DNA from: Marifrigoribacter sp047730175
Lineage (GTDB): Bacteria; Bacteroidota; Bacteroidia; Flavobacteriales; Flavobacteriaceae
Length of the DNA stretch: 64,000 nt
NCBI RefSeq assembly: GCF_047730175.1
Contig: NZ_CP159833.1
Span: 2,604,001-2,668,000 of the forward strand
Direction: 5' to 3'
Each line of letters begins with the position of its first letter. Positions within the stretch are counted from its first letter, which is position 1. The translations under genes and the position numbers were made by a program. Shown here one piece after another: positions 8,688-17,771 of this stretch. A model generated the notes under the pieces. The model did no database searches and was not told the DNA's origin. It was given only the letters and a program-made list of their open reading frames with translations.

Positions 8688-11120
8688 ATGCAGCGTTTTA
8701 AAGACTTTATTCCACATCTTGTTGTTTTTGTTTTATTCATTATTGCTTCTTTAGTATATTTTAGTCCAGTAATGCAGGGCAAAGAAATTTTCCAAAGTGA
8801 TATTGTTCAATACACAGGAATGGCTAAGCAACAAAATGATTTTAGAAAAGCAACTGGAGAAGAAACATATTGGACCGACGCAGCTTTTGGAGGAATGCCA
8901 ACCTATCAATTAGGAGCTAAATACCCACATAATTATATTAAAAAATTAGACCTAACCCTTCGTTTTTTGCCTAGGCCTGCAGATTACCTATTCTTATACT
9001 TTATGGGTATTTATATCTTACTTTTAATTTTAAGAGTAGATTATAAACTTGCTTTTTTAGGTGCATTAGCTTTTGGTTTTTCAACTTATCTTATAATCAT
9101 TTTAGGTGTCGGCCATAATGCAAAAGCGCATGCAATTGCCTATATGCCCTTAGTTTTAAGCGGAATTATTCTCACTTTTAGAGGTAAATATCTCTCAGGA
9201 TTTTTACTCACTACAGTCGCAATGGCACTCGAATTGGTTGCTAATCACTTTCAAATGACCTATTATCTACTGTTATTAGTCATAGTTTTAGGAATAGCAT
9301 ATTTCATTGATGCGTATAAAAATAAAATGATTCCACAGTTTTTTAAAGCGATTGTTGTTATGCTTTTTGGTGTGCTACTTGCTTTAGGATTGAATGCCAC
9401 GAATATTATGGCGACTAAAGAATATACAGATGCTTCAACGCGTGGAAAAAGTGAATTAACAATAAATCCAGATGGAAGTCCGAAAGTGTATTCTGAAGGC
9501 TTAGATTATGAATATATAACTGAATACAGTTACGGTATCGCTGAAAGTTTCAACCTTTTTATCCCACGTTTTATGGGAGGTGGTTCATCTGAACCTTTTC
9601 CTGAAGAAGCTGAAGCTATTGAAGAATTATTGCGCTTAGGAGCAACTCCTCAAGAAGCAAGTCAGTTTTTATCACAAGTACCCATGTATTGGGGAGATCA
9701 AACCTATGTAGGTGCACCAGCTTATATTGGAGCAGTTGTCATCTTTTTAGCAGTCTTAGCTTTGTTTTTAATTAAAGGAAGATTGCGATGGTGGATCGTT
9801 GGAGGTTTTATGTTGAGCTTGTTTTTATCATGGGGAAAGAATTTTTCTTTTCTAACAGAATTCTTCATCAATTACATTCCGCTGTATAATAAATTTAGGG
9901 CAGTGTCTTCAATACAGGTTATTATTGAATTAGTGCTTCCTATCATAGGGATGGTTGGTTTACATCAGTTTTTTAATAAAGGAGAACGTTCAGAAGAAAA
10001 AAAGAAAGCACTGCTATGGACTACAGGAATTTTAGGTGGAATTTCAATCGTTTTTATTCTTTTTAAATCTGCCTTATTTGATTTCGCCAGCCCTTACGAC
10101 AGTTATTTCATGGATGAATTAGGTTTTCCTTTTATTGATGCCGTACGAAGAGATAGAATGTCATTATTTACAACGGATTCAATTCGTTCTTTTGTTTTTG
10201 TTTTATTGGCCTCCGGAGTATTGTGGTTTTATTTAAAAGAAAAAGCTTCAAAGAATTTAGCGATAGGAATTTTTGCAATTTTAATTGTAGTTGATTTAGT
10301 TTCAGTTGACAGACGTTATGTGAATAACGATAACTTTGTTTCAGCAATGCAAGTAAAGCAACCATTTCAGAAAAACAATGCAGACATTCAAATATTAAAA
10401 GACGATGATCATTTTAGAGTGTATGAAATTAATAGCCCATTTAATAGTGGTAGAGCGAGTTATTTTCATAATGCATTAGGAGGATATCATGCAGCTAAGC
10501 CCGGTAGAATTCAGGATTTAGATAATTTTTATTTAAGTAAAGGAGATATTGGTATATTAAATATGATGAATGTAAAATACATCATTGGTCAAGCTGAAAA
10601 CGGTTCGTCTGTAGCACAAATTAATCCATATGCAAATGGAAATGCGTGGTTTGTAGAAAATGTGATGATTGCCAATAATGCAAATGAAGAAATTCAATTA
10701 TTGGATAGCTTAAACACTAGAGAAACAGCGATAATTCATATAGATTTCAAAAATAAGCTTCCTTTAAAAGAAACTAAAAGAGACAGCCTTGCAAGTATTG
10801 AATTGGTAGACTATGCTCCAAATCATTTAGAGTATGAATCTGAATCTAAATCAGATCAATTGGCATTGTTTTCAGAGGTATATTACGCTAACGGTTGGAA
10901 TGCATATATAAACGGAAAACAAGTTGAGTACATTCGTGCAAACTATACCTTAAGAGCGTTAGCAGTTCCTTCTGGGATACATAAAATAGAATTTAAATTT
11001 GAGCCTCAAGTGATTAAAACGGGAAGTATGATTTCATTTTCAAGTTCGATTTTATTTTTATTGATTATAGGTGGAGGTTTATTTTTAAACTTCAGAAAAA
11101 AAGAGCCAACAGCGCTTTAA
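8688..11120 (+). CDS. YfhO family multi-pass membrane protein
   Basis: 810 residues with a large N-terminal membrane domain of a dozen or so segments (starting VVFVLFIIASLVYFSPV), a soluble domain from about residue 560, and a final membrane helix (about 780-800). The pattern, including 'QSDIVQYTGMAKQQNDFR' and 'GYHAAKPGRIQDLDNFY', is the YfhO family of Bacteroidota. YfhO proteins are GT-C-like membrane glycosyltransferase relatives; B. subtilis YfhO is implicated in teichoic acid glycosylation. Here a role in cell-surface glycan assembly is likely but unproven. A GT4 glycosyltransferase follows 16 bases later, probably in the same transcript. Confidence 0.85.
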   Translation: MQRFKDFIPHLVVFVLFIIASLVYFSPVMQGKEIFQSDIVQYTGMAKQQNDFRKATGEETYWTDAAFGGMPTYQLGAKYPHNYIKKLDLTLRFLPRPADYLFLYFMGIYILLLILRVDYKLAFLGALAFGFSTYLIIILGVGHNAKAHAIAYMPLVLSGIILTFRGKYLSGFLLTTVAMALELVANHFQMTYYLLLLVIVLGIAYFIDAYKNKMIPQFFKAIVVMLFGVLLALGLNATNIMATKEYTDASTRGKSELTINPDGSPKVYSEGLDYEYITEYSYGIAESFNLFIPRFMGGGSSEPFPEEAEAIEELLRLGATPQEASQFLSQVPMYWGDQTYVGAPAYIGAVVIFLAVLALFLIKGRLRWWIVGGFMLSLFLSWGKNFSFLTEFFINYIPLYNKFRAVSSIQVIIELVLPIIGMVGLHQFFNKGERSEEKKKALLWTTGILGGISIVFILFKSALFDFASPYDSYFMDELGFPFIDAVRRDRMSLFTTDSIRSFVFVLLASGVLWFYLKEKASKNLAIGIFAILIVVDLVSVDRRYVNNDNFVSAMQVKQPFQKNNADIQILKDDDHFRVYEINSPFNSGRASYFHNALGGYHAAKPGRIQDLDNFYLSKGDIGILNMMNVKYIIGQAENGSSVAQINPYANGNAWFVENVMIANNANEEIQLLDSLNTRETAIIHIDFKNKLPLKETKRDSLASIELVDYAPNHLEYESESKSDQLALFSEVYYANGWNAYINGKQVEYIRANYTLRALAVPSGIHKIEFKFEPQVIKTGSMISFSSSILFLLIIGGGLFLNFRKKEPTAL

Positions 11121-11136
11121 AAAAATATATAGACAC

Positions 11137-12420
11137 ATGAAACGCGTTCTCATAATAACATATTATTGGCCGCCAGCAGGAGGGCCAGGAGTACAGCGTT
11201 GGTTAAAGTTTATCGCTTATTTTAAGGAGTTTGGAATAGAACCGATTGTTTATACGCCCGAGAATCCAAATTATCCTATCGAAGATGTTAATCTAATTAA
11301 TGAAATTCCTACAGGTATAGAAGTAATAAAATTGCCGATTAAAGAACCGTATCGTTTCGCCAAAATTTTATCTAAAAAGAAAACCAAACAAATCAGTAGC
11401 GGAATTATCACAAAGAAACGACCTTCTATAATAGAACGATTAATGCTTTGGGTACGCGGTAATTTTTTTATACCAGATGCACGTATTGGATGGGTAAAAC
11501 CTTCCATTAACTATTTAGCAAAATATATTGCACAGAACCCAATAGATGCTATTATTACTACAGGCCCACCACATAGTATGCATTTAATAGGATTGGCATT
11601 AAAAAGAAAAACAGGGCTTACTTGGATTGCTGATTTTAGAGATCCTTGGACCACAATTCATTACCATAAATCGTTGCAACTGAGTAATTCTTCAGAGAAA
11701 AAGCATAAGCAATTAGAAGCTGAAGTATTACAGAATGCAGATCAAGTTATTGTTACGAGTCCAAATACAAAAATTGAATTTCAATTTATAACAAAACAAC
11801 CCATTGAAGTAATTACCAATGGCTACGATACAAATCATGAAATTGAGTTAAAACTAGACGATAACTTTTCTTTAGTTCATATTGGTTCTTTACTAAGTGG
11901 AAGAAACCCAGAAGTATTATGGAAGGTACTTTCAGACTTATGTGAAGAGAATGAAAAATTTGCGCAAGATTTTAAACTAAAATTAATTGGAGCTGTTAGT
12001 AATGAAGTGATTGTTAGTTTGAAAAACCATCAATTAGTTGATAAAGCTGAAGTAATTGGTTATGTTTCACATGAAGAAGCATTACAATTTCAACACAATG
12101 CTCAACTACTATTATTGATTGAAATGAACTTACCTGAAACACGTTCGATCATCCCTGGAAAATTATTTGAATATTTATTAGCAAAGAGACCTATCATAGC
12201 ATTAGGCCCTAAAGGCAGTGATATTGAAGCTATTATTTCAGAAACAAATGCGGGTCGATTTTTTGATTATGAAGATAAATCTCAGTTAAAAAAAGAAATA
12301 GCGGATTCTTATCAGTTATTTAAAGAAGGGAAGCTTATTATTAATTCAAGAGGTATTGAGAAATATAGTAGGAGGGAGCTTACAAGGGAAATGGCAGAGA
12401 CTATTAATAAGAATCTTTAA
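11137..12420 (+). CDS. Glycosyltransferase family 4 protein
   Basis: 427 residues with a GT-B fold. The N-terminal domain starts with LIITYYWPPAGGPGVQRWLK, the usual acceptor-domain start of GT4 enzymes that build surface polysaccharide. The C-terminal Rossmann half shows VHIGSLLSGRNPE (about residue 245) and the nucleotide-sugar-binding block ending in IPGKLFEYLLAKRPIIALG (about 345-363), with the conserved Glu in the KLFEYL element. It is cytoplasmic or membrane-peripheral; donor and acceptor are unknown. It ends a plus-strand unit with yfhO and is closed by the terminator at 12428. Confidence 0.85.
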   Translation: MKRVLIITYYWPPAGGPGVQRWLKFIAYFKEFGIEPIVYTPENPNYPIEDVNLINEIPTGIEVIKLPIKEPYRFAKILSKKKTKQISSGIITKKRPSIIERLMLWVRGNFFIPDARIGWVKPSINYLAKYIAQNPIDAIITTGPPHSMHLIGLALKRKTGLTWIADFRDPWTTIHYHKSLQLSNSSEKKHKQLEAEVLQNADQVIVTSPNTKIEFQFITKQPIEVITNGYDTNHEIELKLDDNFSLVHIGSLLSGRNPEVLWKVLSDLCEENEKFAQDFKLKLIGAVSNEVIVSLKNHQLVDKAEVIGYVSHEEALQFQHNAQLLLLIEMNLPETRSIIPGKLFEYLLAKRPIIALGPKGSDIEAIISETNAGRFFDYEDKSQLKKEIADSYQLFKEGKLIINSRGIEKYSRRELTREMAETINKNL

Positions 12421-12427
12421 TAAAACA

Positions 12428-12463
12428 AAACCCCTGCTAAATATTTCTATTTAACAGGGGTTT
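12428..12463. terminator. Bidirectional terminator between convergent genes
   Basis: AAACCCCTG (12428-12436) pairs with CAGGGGTTT (12455-12463) around an AT-rich loop. T runs lie on both strands, so it can end both the glycosyltransferase transcript and the minus-strand transcript of the basic secreted protein. On the minus strand it is preceded by TTTTTTGGTTGGTTAGTTT directly after the stop codon. Confidence 0.8.
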
Positions 12464-12483
12464 CAAACTAACCAACCAAAAAA

Positions 12484-13680
12484 TTATCCTCTACTTCTCT
12501 TTGTTACTTTCCCTTTTGAACGACTGTTACTTTTTTTGTTAACAGTAGTCTTAGGTCTAGTTTGCGAAGTTCTCTTTGTTACGGCTCTCTTTTGAGAACC
12601 TGAACGAGAAGTAGTACTTCTTTTTACTGTATTTCCTCTACTTTTTGAAACAGAGCTTCTTTTATTATTAGATTGAACCACTGGTCTTCCTTTAGAATTA
12701 TTCACCGTAGTATTTTTTCTTTTTACTACGCTGTTATTATTTGTGTTCTTTCTATTATTATTTTTAACTTCTTTCCTTTTTGAAGTAACTGGCTTTCCTC
12801 TATAGATATCACCTCTATTTGTTGATGCAGACTTTCTCTTGCTAACGCCACCTCTTTGAGTTGTAGTTACAGGTTTCCCTTTTCTTGGGTTTCCTCTAAG
12901 AGAAGAATTAGTTACAGGACTCCCTTTTCTTACATTTAAAGCAGCTGCTTTATTTCTTCTACTTGACTTATATTGTTTGTTTACAGCAGTTCTTCCATTT
13001 CTATTATGAATTCTACTTCCAGGTCTGTAAAAATTTCTTCTACCATTTGTATATGAGTTACTCTGACCTCTATTTCTATAATATCTATTATGGTGATTGT
13101 AACTATATCTAACAGGCGAGTAATGATTTCTATATGCATAATCATATACTACACAATGAGAGTAGAATGGTCTTGCATAAAATACATGCCATGGACGGTA
13201 TACATAATATCTATTCCAAGAGTTGATATAACCAGAACTATAAGAATAATAACCGAAGTTGTTATAATGTAAGTTTAATCCACCCACACGTACTATACGT
13301 CTATTGTTATATCTAATATCAACACTACCTACTTGAGTAATACGTCCATATGAATCGTAATAAATAGGAATGTCTTCTATTTGAATTACAGCTCCATAAT
13401 CATCATACTGAACAAACATATCATAATCATGACCTGAATTAAAACTGATGTTTACATTAGGAGATCCAACCGAAACATTTACTTCTGTTCCGCTGTGTCC
13501 ACCTACATAGACAAAATCAAATTGTCCATCAGGAAAGATTGAAAATTCTACATTGTTTTCTACAAATATGTATGAATTGTCATTATTTGTAATGTAATGG
13601 TTTTGAATATTTTCTGAAGCTGCTTTGCTTGAGAAACTAATTGCTAAGATTCCGATTACTAATGTGATTAATTTTTTCAT
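12484..13680 (-). CDS. Secreted protein with very basic low-complexity C-terminal half
   Basis: 398 residues, not assigned to a named family. Signal peptide about 1-20 (ISFSSKAA). Residues 25-160 form a beta-rich region with repeated Tyr/Asn/Gly strands ('DIRYNNRRIVRVGGLNLHYN'). After about residue 165 the protein is dominated by Tyr, Arg, Asn, then Lys/Arg/Ser/Thr, with a recurring [KR]G[KR]PV[TV] motif (for example RKGKPVTT, RGKPVT, KGRPVV). Such tails suggest binding to nucleic acid or acidic surface polymers, but this is inference. It is preceded by a sigma-54-type promoter at 13745 and followed by its own terminator, so it is a stand-alone unit. Confidence 0.6.
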   Translation of the reverse strand: MKKLITLVIGILAISFSSKAASENIQNHYITNNDNSYIFVENNVEFSIFPDGQFDFVYVGGHSGTEVNVSVGSPNVNISFNSGHDYDMFVQYDDYGAVIQIEDIPIYYDSYGRITQVGSVDIRYNNRRIVRVGGLNLHYNNFGYYSYSSGYINSWNRYYVYRPWHVFYARPFYSHCVVYDYAYRNHYSPVRYSYNHHNRYYRNRGQSNSYTNGRRNFYRPGSRIHNRNGRTAVNKQYKSSRRNKAAALNVRKGSPVTNSSLRGNPRKGKPVTTTQRGGVSKRKSASTNRGDIYRGKPVTSKRKEVKNNNRKNTNNNSVVKRKNTTVNNSKGRPVVQSNNKRSSVSKSRGNTVKRSTTSRSGSQKRAVTKRTSQTRPKTTVNKKSNSRSKGKVTKRSRG

Positions 13681-13744
13681 GATTTTAATATTTAAGGTTT
13701 GTACTTACTATAATTCTTTTTGGTTGCTGTACGTTTTATACTAA

Positions 13745-13759
13745 CCAATGACCGTGCCA
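13745..13759 (-). promoter_or_regulatory. Sigma-54-type promoter for the basic secreted protein
   Basis: On the minus strand TGGCACGGTCATTGG matches the -24/-12 consensus TGGCACR-N4-TTGCW except for G instead of C at -12. It lies about 65 bases before the ATG at 13680, giving an untranslated leader of about 50 bases. No enhancer-binding site was identified. Confidence 0.6.
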
Positions 13760-13839
13760 AAATTTTAAAAAACCTATATACAGGGACTTAACAATGATTT
13801 GTGTTTTATTTTCTAAATGAAGAACCTTTTACTAATACA

Positions 13840-13874
13840 AAAACCCGCCTTCGAAAAGATCGAAGACGGGTTTT
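13840..13874 (-). terminator. Hairpin terminator with GTTA-repeat leader
   Basis: AAAACCCG-C-CTTCG pairs with CGAAG-A-CGGGTTTT with one mismatch; a T run follows on the minus strand. It is preceded on that strand by TTTTTTGG and five tandem GTTA units (plus-strand 13877-13900), closely resembling the tail of the neighbouring basic-protein transcript. Confidence 0.75.
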
Positions 13875-13948
13875 AAAACTAACTAACTAACTAACTAACC
13901 AAAAAATTATTTATAAATTTAAAATGAATTTACATTGTATGTTTTCTT
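13840..13948 (-). ncRNA. Candidate short sigma-54-dependent RNA
   Basis: A sigma-54-type promoter at 13959-13974 points into a region of about 110 bases that ends in a strong hairpin terminator, with no real gene between. The predicted start is near 13948. The only reading frame is 10 codons (MKKTYNVNSF, 13919-13951), and its ATG lies at or just before the predicted transcription start, so translation is doubtful. Five GTTA units precede the terminator. It could be a small RNA or the stump of a deleted gene. No known RNA family is recognised. Confidence 0.4.
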
Positions 13949-13958
13949 CATTTCTATC

Positions 13959-13974
13959 TGCAATCACTGTGCCA
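13959..13974 (-). promoter_or_regulatory. Sigma-54-type promoter in front of the short RNA unit
   Basis: TGGCACAGTGATTGCA on the minus strand is a near-perfect -24/-12 element: GG and GC dinucleotides separated by exactly ten bases. It lies 60 bases after the uvrA stop and directs transcription away from uvrA towards the terminator at 13840. Confidence 0.65.
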
Positions 13975-14033
13975 TAACTATTTTTTGATCTTTTTTTTTG
14001 AATTATTTAACAAGTCAATCAATTAAATGAAAA

Positions 14034-16805
14034 TTAAATTTTTCCCATTAAATACTTTGCGGTATGTGACTTTGCAACTTTTGAAACTTCTTCAGGGGTG
14101 CCTTGAGCAATTATTTGCCCACCATTTACACCTCCTTCTAATCCAAGATCAACAATATAATCTGCGCATTTAATCAAATCAATATTATGCTCCACAACAA
14201 TTACGGTATGCCCATTATTTAACAAGGCATAAAAAGAATTTAAAAGCTTCTTGATATCATGAAAATGTAAACCAGTTGTAGGTTCATCGAAAATAAACAG
14301 TGCTTTTTCTTTGGTGTTTCCTTTGATTAAAAAGGAAGCCAATTTAATACGCTGTGCCTCACCACCAGAAAGTGTTGATGAACTTTGCCCTAATTGTACA
14401 TAGCCTAAACCAACATCTTGGAGGGGTTGTAGCTTTTTAGTAATTTTTGTTTCATTATGTAAGGAGAAAAATGCAATGGCATCATCAACGGTCAAATGAA
14501 GAATGTCATTGATACTTTTGTCATAAAAATGTACTTCTAATACTTCTTTCTTAAAACGTCTTCCTTTACAGGTATCGCATTCTAAGTGAACATCAGCCAT
14601 AAATTGCATCTCGATAGTTACTTCACCTTCCCCTTTACAGTTTTCACAACGTCCACCATCCACATTAAAAGAAAAATGTTTAGCCTTATAGCCTCTAATA
14701 TCTGAAAGTTTTTGTTTGGCAAATAAGCTTCTTATGTCATCATAAGCTTTAATATAGGTAACGGGATTTGATCGACTCGAACGTCCTATAGGATTCTGAT
14801 TGATAAACTCAACATTTTTAATGCTTGAAAAATCCCCTTTTATTGAAGTAAACTGACCAGGTTTTTCGCCATATCCTCCAATTTCTCTAAGAATAGCTGG
14901 GTACAATATTTTTTTGACCAAGGTGCTTTTTCCACTACCAGAAACTCCTGTAATAGCAGTAAAAGATCCAATTGGAAATGAAACATCTATATTTTTAAGA
15001 TTGTTATGTCTTGCTCCAACTATATTGATGTATTGTTTCGCAACTCTACGTATTTTAGGAACTTCAATTGTCATTTGACCATTTAAGTATTTTGCAGTGA
15101 GGGAATCAGATTTTAATAAATCTTGATAACTTCCTGTTGCCACAACTTCACCACCAAAGGTTCCTGCTTCTGGTCCTATATCAATAATTTCATCTGCAGC
15201 TTTCATGATGTCTTCATCGTGCTCTACTACAATGACAGTATTTCCTAAGTCTCGAAGCGATTTTAACACTTCTATTAGACGTACTGTATCTTTTGGATGT
15301 AATCCGATACTTGGTTCATCTAATATGTACATAGATCCTACTAAGCTACTCCCTAGGGAAGTTGCGAGGTTAATCCGTTGAGATTCTCCACCCGATAAGG
15401 TATTAGATTTTCTGTTCAAAGTTAAATAGGGTAGGCCTACATTTATTAAAAATAATAGGCGATTTTTTATTTCAATTAATAGTCTTTTAGCTATTTTTTG
15501 TTCGTATTTATCTAAAGTTAACGACTCAAAGAAAGAAACTACTTTGTCTAGAGGTAGTTCGACTAAATCAATAATTGAAGTATTATTTATTTTCACAAAA
15601 CTAGCTTCAGGCCTCAATCTTTTACCTTTACAAGTACTACATTTTGTTTTACCTCGATACCTTGAAAGCATTACTCTATTCTGAATCTTATAACTTTTAG
15701 ATTCTAAATAAGTAAAGAATTCAGATAAGCCTTCAAAATGTTCATTGCCATCCCAAACCAATTGCTTTTGTTTCTCTGTTAACTCAAACCAAGGTTTATG
15801 AATAGGAAAATCAAATTTGTAAGCTGCATTTACTAATTGGTCACGGTACCAACTCATGCTTTCTCCTCTCCATGAAAAAATGGCATTTTCATAAACAGAA
15901 AGGGCAGTATTAGGAACTACTAAGTCATGATCGATTCCTATAACATCTCCATATCCTTCACAAGTAGGACATGCTCCATAAGGATTGTTAAAACTAAACA
16001 AATGTACATTTGGTTCAAGAAAAGTTGTGCCGTCTGCTTCAAATCGATTATTGAATTCTCTTGATTTATTATTTGAAAGTATTTCAATATATAATTCACC
16101 GTTTCCTTCAAAAAATGCAATCTCTATTGCATCCGCTAAACGATTATAAAAATCCTCATCATTTTTAGTAATGACACGATCAACTACTAAAAGAGTGCTT
16201 TCAGCATTATCTTTATAATCATCAATTCTAATAACATTACCGTTTTGTTTAATACGGGAGTAACCTTGTTGTGATAATGCTTGAAGTTTATTTTCAATCG
16301 TTCTTCCTTCTTCTAAATGAATAGGAGCTAGGAGTAATAATTTTTCACCCTCAGGAAAACTTTTTATAAAATCCAGAATATCAGTTAGGGAATCTTTTTT
16401 TACTTCATTTCCAGAAATAGGAGAATAGGTTCTACCAATTCGTGTATATAATAACTTTAAATAATCATAAATTTCTGTAGAAGTTCCAACAGTAGACCGA
16501 GGATTTGTAGCATTTACTTTTTGTTCAATTGCAATTGCAGGAGAAATACCCTTAATAGAATCAACTTTTGGTTTATTTAACCTTCCTAAAAATTGTCGTG
16601 CATAAGAGGAAAGACTTTCAACATACCTTCTTTGCCCTTCTGCATATAAAGTATCGAACGCTAGACTAGATTTTCCACTACCAGAAAGCCCAGTGATAAC
16701 CACTAGTTTATTTCTAGGTATAGCAACTGAAATATGTTTCAGGTTGTGTAATCTAGCCCCTTGAATGATTATATAGTCTTTTGTATTTAATGTTTCAATA
16801 TTCAA
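14034..16805 (-). CDS. uvrA: UvrABC excinuclease subunit A
   Basis: 923 residues. UvrA scans DNA for bulky lesions and loads UvrB in nucleotide excision repair. Two ABC ATPase modules are present: Walker A GLSGSGKSS at 39-47 and GVSGSGKST near 645, with signatures TLSGGESQRINLA and TLSGGEAQRIKLA. Zinc-binding CxxC pairs are visible (CPTCEGYG, CSTCKGKRL, CENCKGEGE, CDTCKGRRF). The start is a TTG at 16805; upstream in frame there is a stop at 16821-16823 and no ATG, and the first family residues (YIIIQGARLHNLK) follow at once, so a TTG start is the best choice. Flavobacteria often carry a second uvrA. A TATATTTG box lies 30 bases upstream. Confidence 0.95.
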   Translation of the reverse strand: MNIETLNTKDYIIIQGARLHNLKHISVAIPRNKLVVITGLSGSGKSSLAFDTLYAEGQRRYVESLSSYARQFLGRLNKPKVDSIKGISPAIAIEQKVNATNPRSTVGTSTEIYDYLKLLYTRIGRTYSPISGNEVKKDSLTDILDFIKSFPEGEKLLLLAPIHLEEGRTIENKLQALSQQGYSRIKQNGNVIRIDDYKDNAESTLLVVDRVITKNDEDFYNRLADAIEIAFFEGNGELYIEILSNNKSREFNNRFEADGTTFLEPNVHLFSFNNPYGACPTCEGYGDVIGIDHDLVVPNTALSVYENAIFSWRGESMSWYRDQLVNAAYKFDFPIHKPWFELTEKQKQLVWDGNEHFEGLSEFFTYLESKSYKIQNRVMLSRYRGKTKCSTCKGKRLRPEASFVKINNTSIIDLVELPLDKVVSFFESLTLDKYEQKIAKRLLIEIKNRLLFLINVGLPYLTLNRKSNTLSGGESQRINLATSLGSSLVGSMYILDEPSIGLHPKDTVRLIEVLKSLRDLGNTVIVVEHDEDIMKAADEIIDIGPEAGTFGGEVVATGSYQDLLKSDSLTAKYLNGQMTIEVPKIRRVAKQYINIVGARHNNLKNIDVSFPIGSFTAITGVSGSGKSTLVKKILYPAILREIGGYGEKPGQFTSIKGDFSSIKNVEFINQNPIGRSSRSNPVTYIKAYDDIRSLFAKQKLSDIRGYKAKHFSFNVDGGRCENCKGEGEVTIEMQFMADVHLECDTCKGRRFKKEVLEVHFYDKSINDILHLTVDDAIAFFSLHNETKITKKLQPLQDVGLGYVQLGQSSSTLSGGEAQRIKLASFLIKGNTKEKALFIFDEPTTGLHFHDIKKLLNSFYALLNNGHTVIVVEHNIDLIKCADYIVDLGLEGGVNGGQIIAQGTPEEVSKVAKSHTAKYLMGKI

Positions 16806-17127
16806 AATTATAGACTGGTTTTAGTCGAATTTTGCAAATATACCATTTCGAGAATGATTTTTTAAGTATGAAACATATAAAAATGGAATGTTATAATAGA
16901 TAATCTTAAGTGTAAAAGGTTGCGTCTAAAAAGGAATAATCTATATCATTTATATACAATTTTGAGTAAAAATGTAAATTTTCCTTGCATTTGTAAGATG
17001 TTTGTTGTTATATTTACAATTCAGAATAATAATAAAAAACATTGCCTATAGCATAATTCTACTTTTTAAATAAAAATACATATTGAGCAACTATGTTTGT
17101 TGCTGTCTATTTTTTAAAAGTATCGTT
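16806..17127. other. Divergent intergenic region between uvrA and the sigma factor gene
   Basis: 322 bases without a gene. It holds the -7 box for uvrA near 16835 (minus strand) and, on the plus strand, TTG at 16985-16987 followed after 21 bases by TATATTTA at 17009-17016, a possible promoter for the ECF sigma gene. The ORF extension to a TTG at 17083 is not supported by family similarity. Nothing else is seen. Confidence 0.5.
16835..16842 (-). promoter_or_regulatory. Bacteroidota -7 box for uvrA
   Basis: TATATTTG on the minus strand fits TAnnTTTG and predicts a start about 23 bases before the TTG start codon. No clear -33 element is visible. No LexA-like palindrome was recognised. Confidence 0.45.
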
Positions 17128-17712
17128 ATGAAAAAAACAAAAACTACAGATGCGCTTTTAGTAAGTGCATACATTAAAGGTAATGAATCCGCACTTTGCG
17201 AGCTTATTAGTCGTCACAAACAAAGAATCTACAGTTTTATTTACTCAAAAGTTTATGACAGAGATGTCACAGAAGATATATTCCAAGATACTTTTATAAA
17301 AGTTATTAAAACCTTACGAAAAGGAGGTTATAATGAAGAAGGTAAATTTCTACCTTGGGTAATGCGAATTTCACATAATTTGGTTATAGATTATTTCAGA
17401 AAGAATAATAGAATGCCAAAATTTGAGAACAATACTGATTTTAATATATTTTCTGTGTTATCAGATAATTCATTAAATGCAGAAAAAAAGCTTATAAAAG
17501 GACAGGTTGAAAATGATGTGAAAAGATTAATTGAAGAACTTCCAGAGGATCAAAAAGAAGTTCTTGTAATGCGTATTTATAAAGAAATGAGCTTTAAAGA
17601 TATAAGTGAACAAACTGGTGTAAGTATCAATACTGCATTAGGAAGAATGAGATATGCACTTATAAATTTGCGCAAAGTAATTGAAAAACACAACATTGTA
17701 TTAACAGACTAA
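17128..17712 (+). CDS. ECF-type RNA polymerase sigma factor (sigma-70 family)
   Basis: 194 residues from the ATG at 17128. Region 2 spans about residues 20-90 (DRDVTEDIFQDTFIKVIKTL, then LPWVMRISHNLVIDYFRKN, the -10 recognition and melting part). Region 4 spans about 125-180 (LPEDQKEVLVMRIYKEMSFKDISEQTGVSINTALGRMRYAL, a helix-turn-helix). The size and two-domain layout are those of ECF sigma factors. No anti-sigma gene with a membrane helix follows; instead a 50-codon gene lies 59 bases downstream in the same orientation. Its regulon cannot be told from the sequence. Confidence 0.9.
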   Translation: MKKTKTTDALLVSAYIKGNESALCELISRHKQRIYSFIYSKVYDRDVTEDIFQDTFIKVIKTLRKGGYNEEGKFLPWVMRISHNLVIDYFRKNNRMPKFENNTDFNIFSVLSDNSLNAEKKLIKGQVENDVKRLIEELPEDQKEVLVMRIYKEMSFKDISEQTGVSINTALGRMRYALINLRKVIEKHNIVLTD

Positions 17713-17771
17713 TACAATATTATATATTTTGCTGCGTTATTAGGTCACATTAACCTCTAAATATTGCGTAT

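Noticed and set aside
10168..10365. Minus-strand frame inside yfhO, and similar frames within uvrA, parC, parE, ald and other genes
   Set aside because: These are shadows of well-supported genes in other frames, with no promoter, start context or family features.
13877..13900. Tandem GTTA/ACTA units as a possible CRISPR or microsatellite locus
   Set aside because: Only five 4-base units with no spacers. They belong to the terminator leader.
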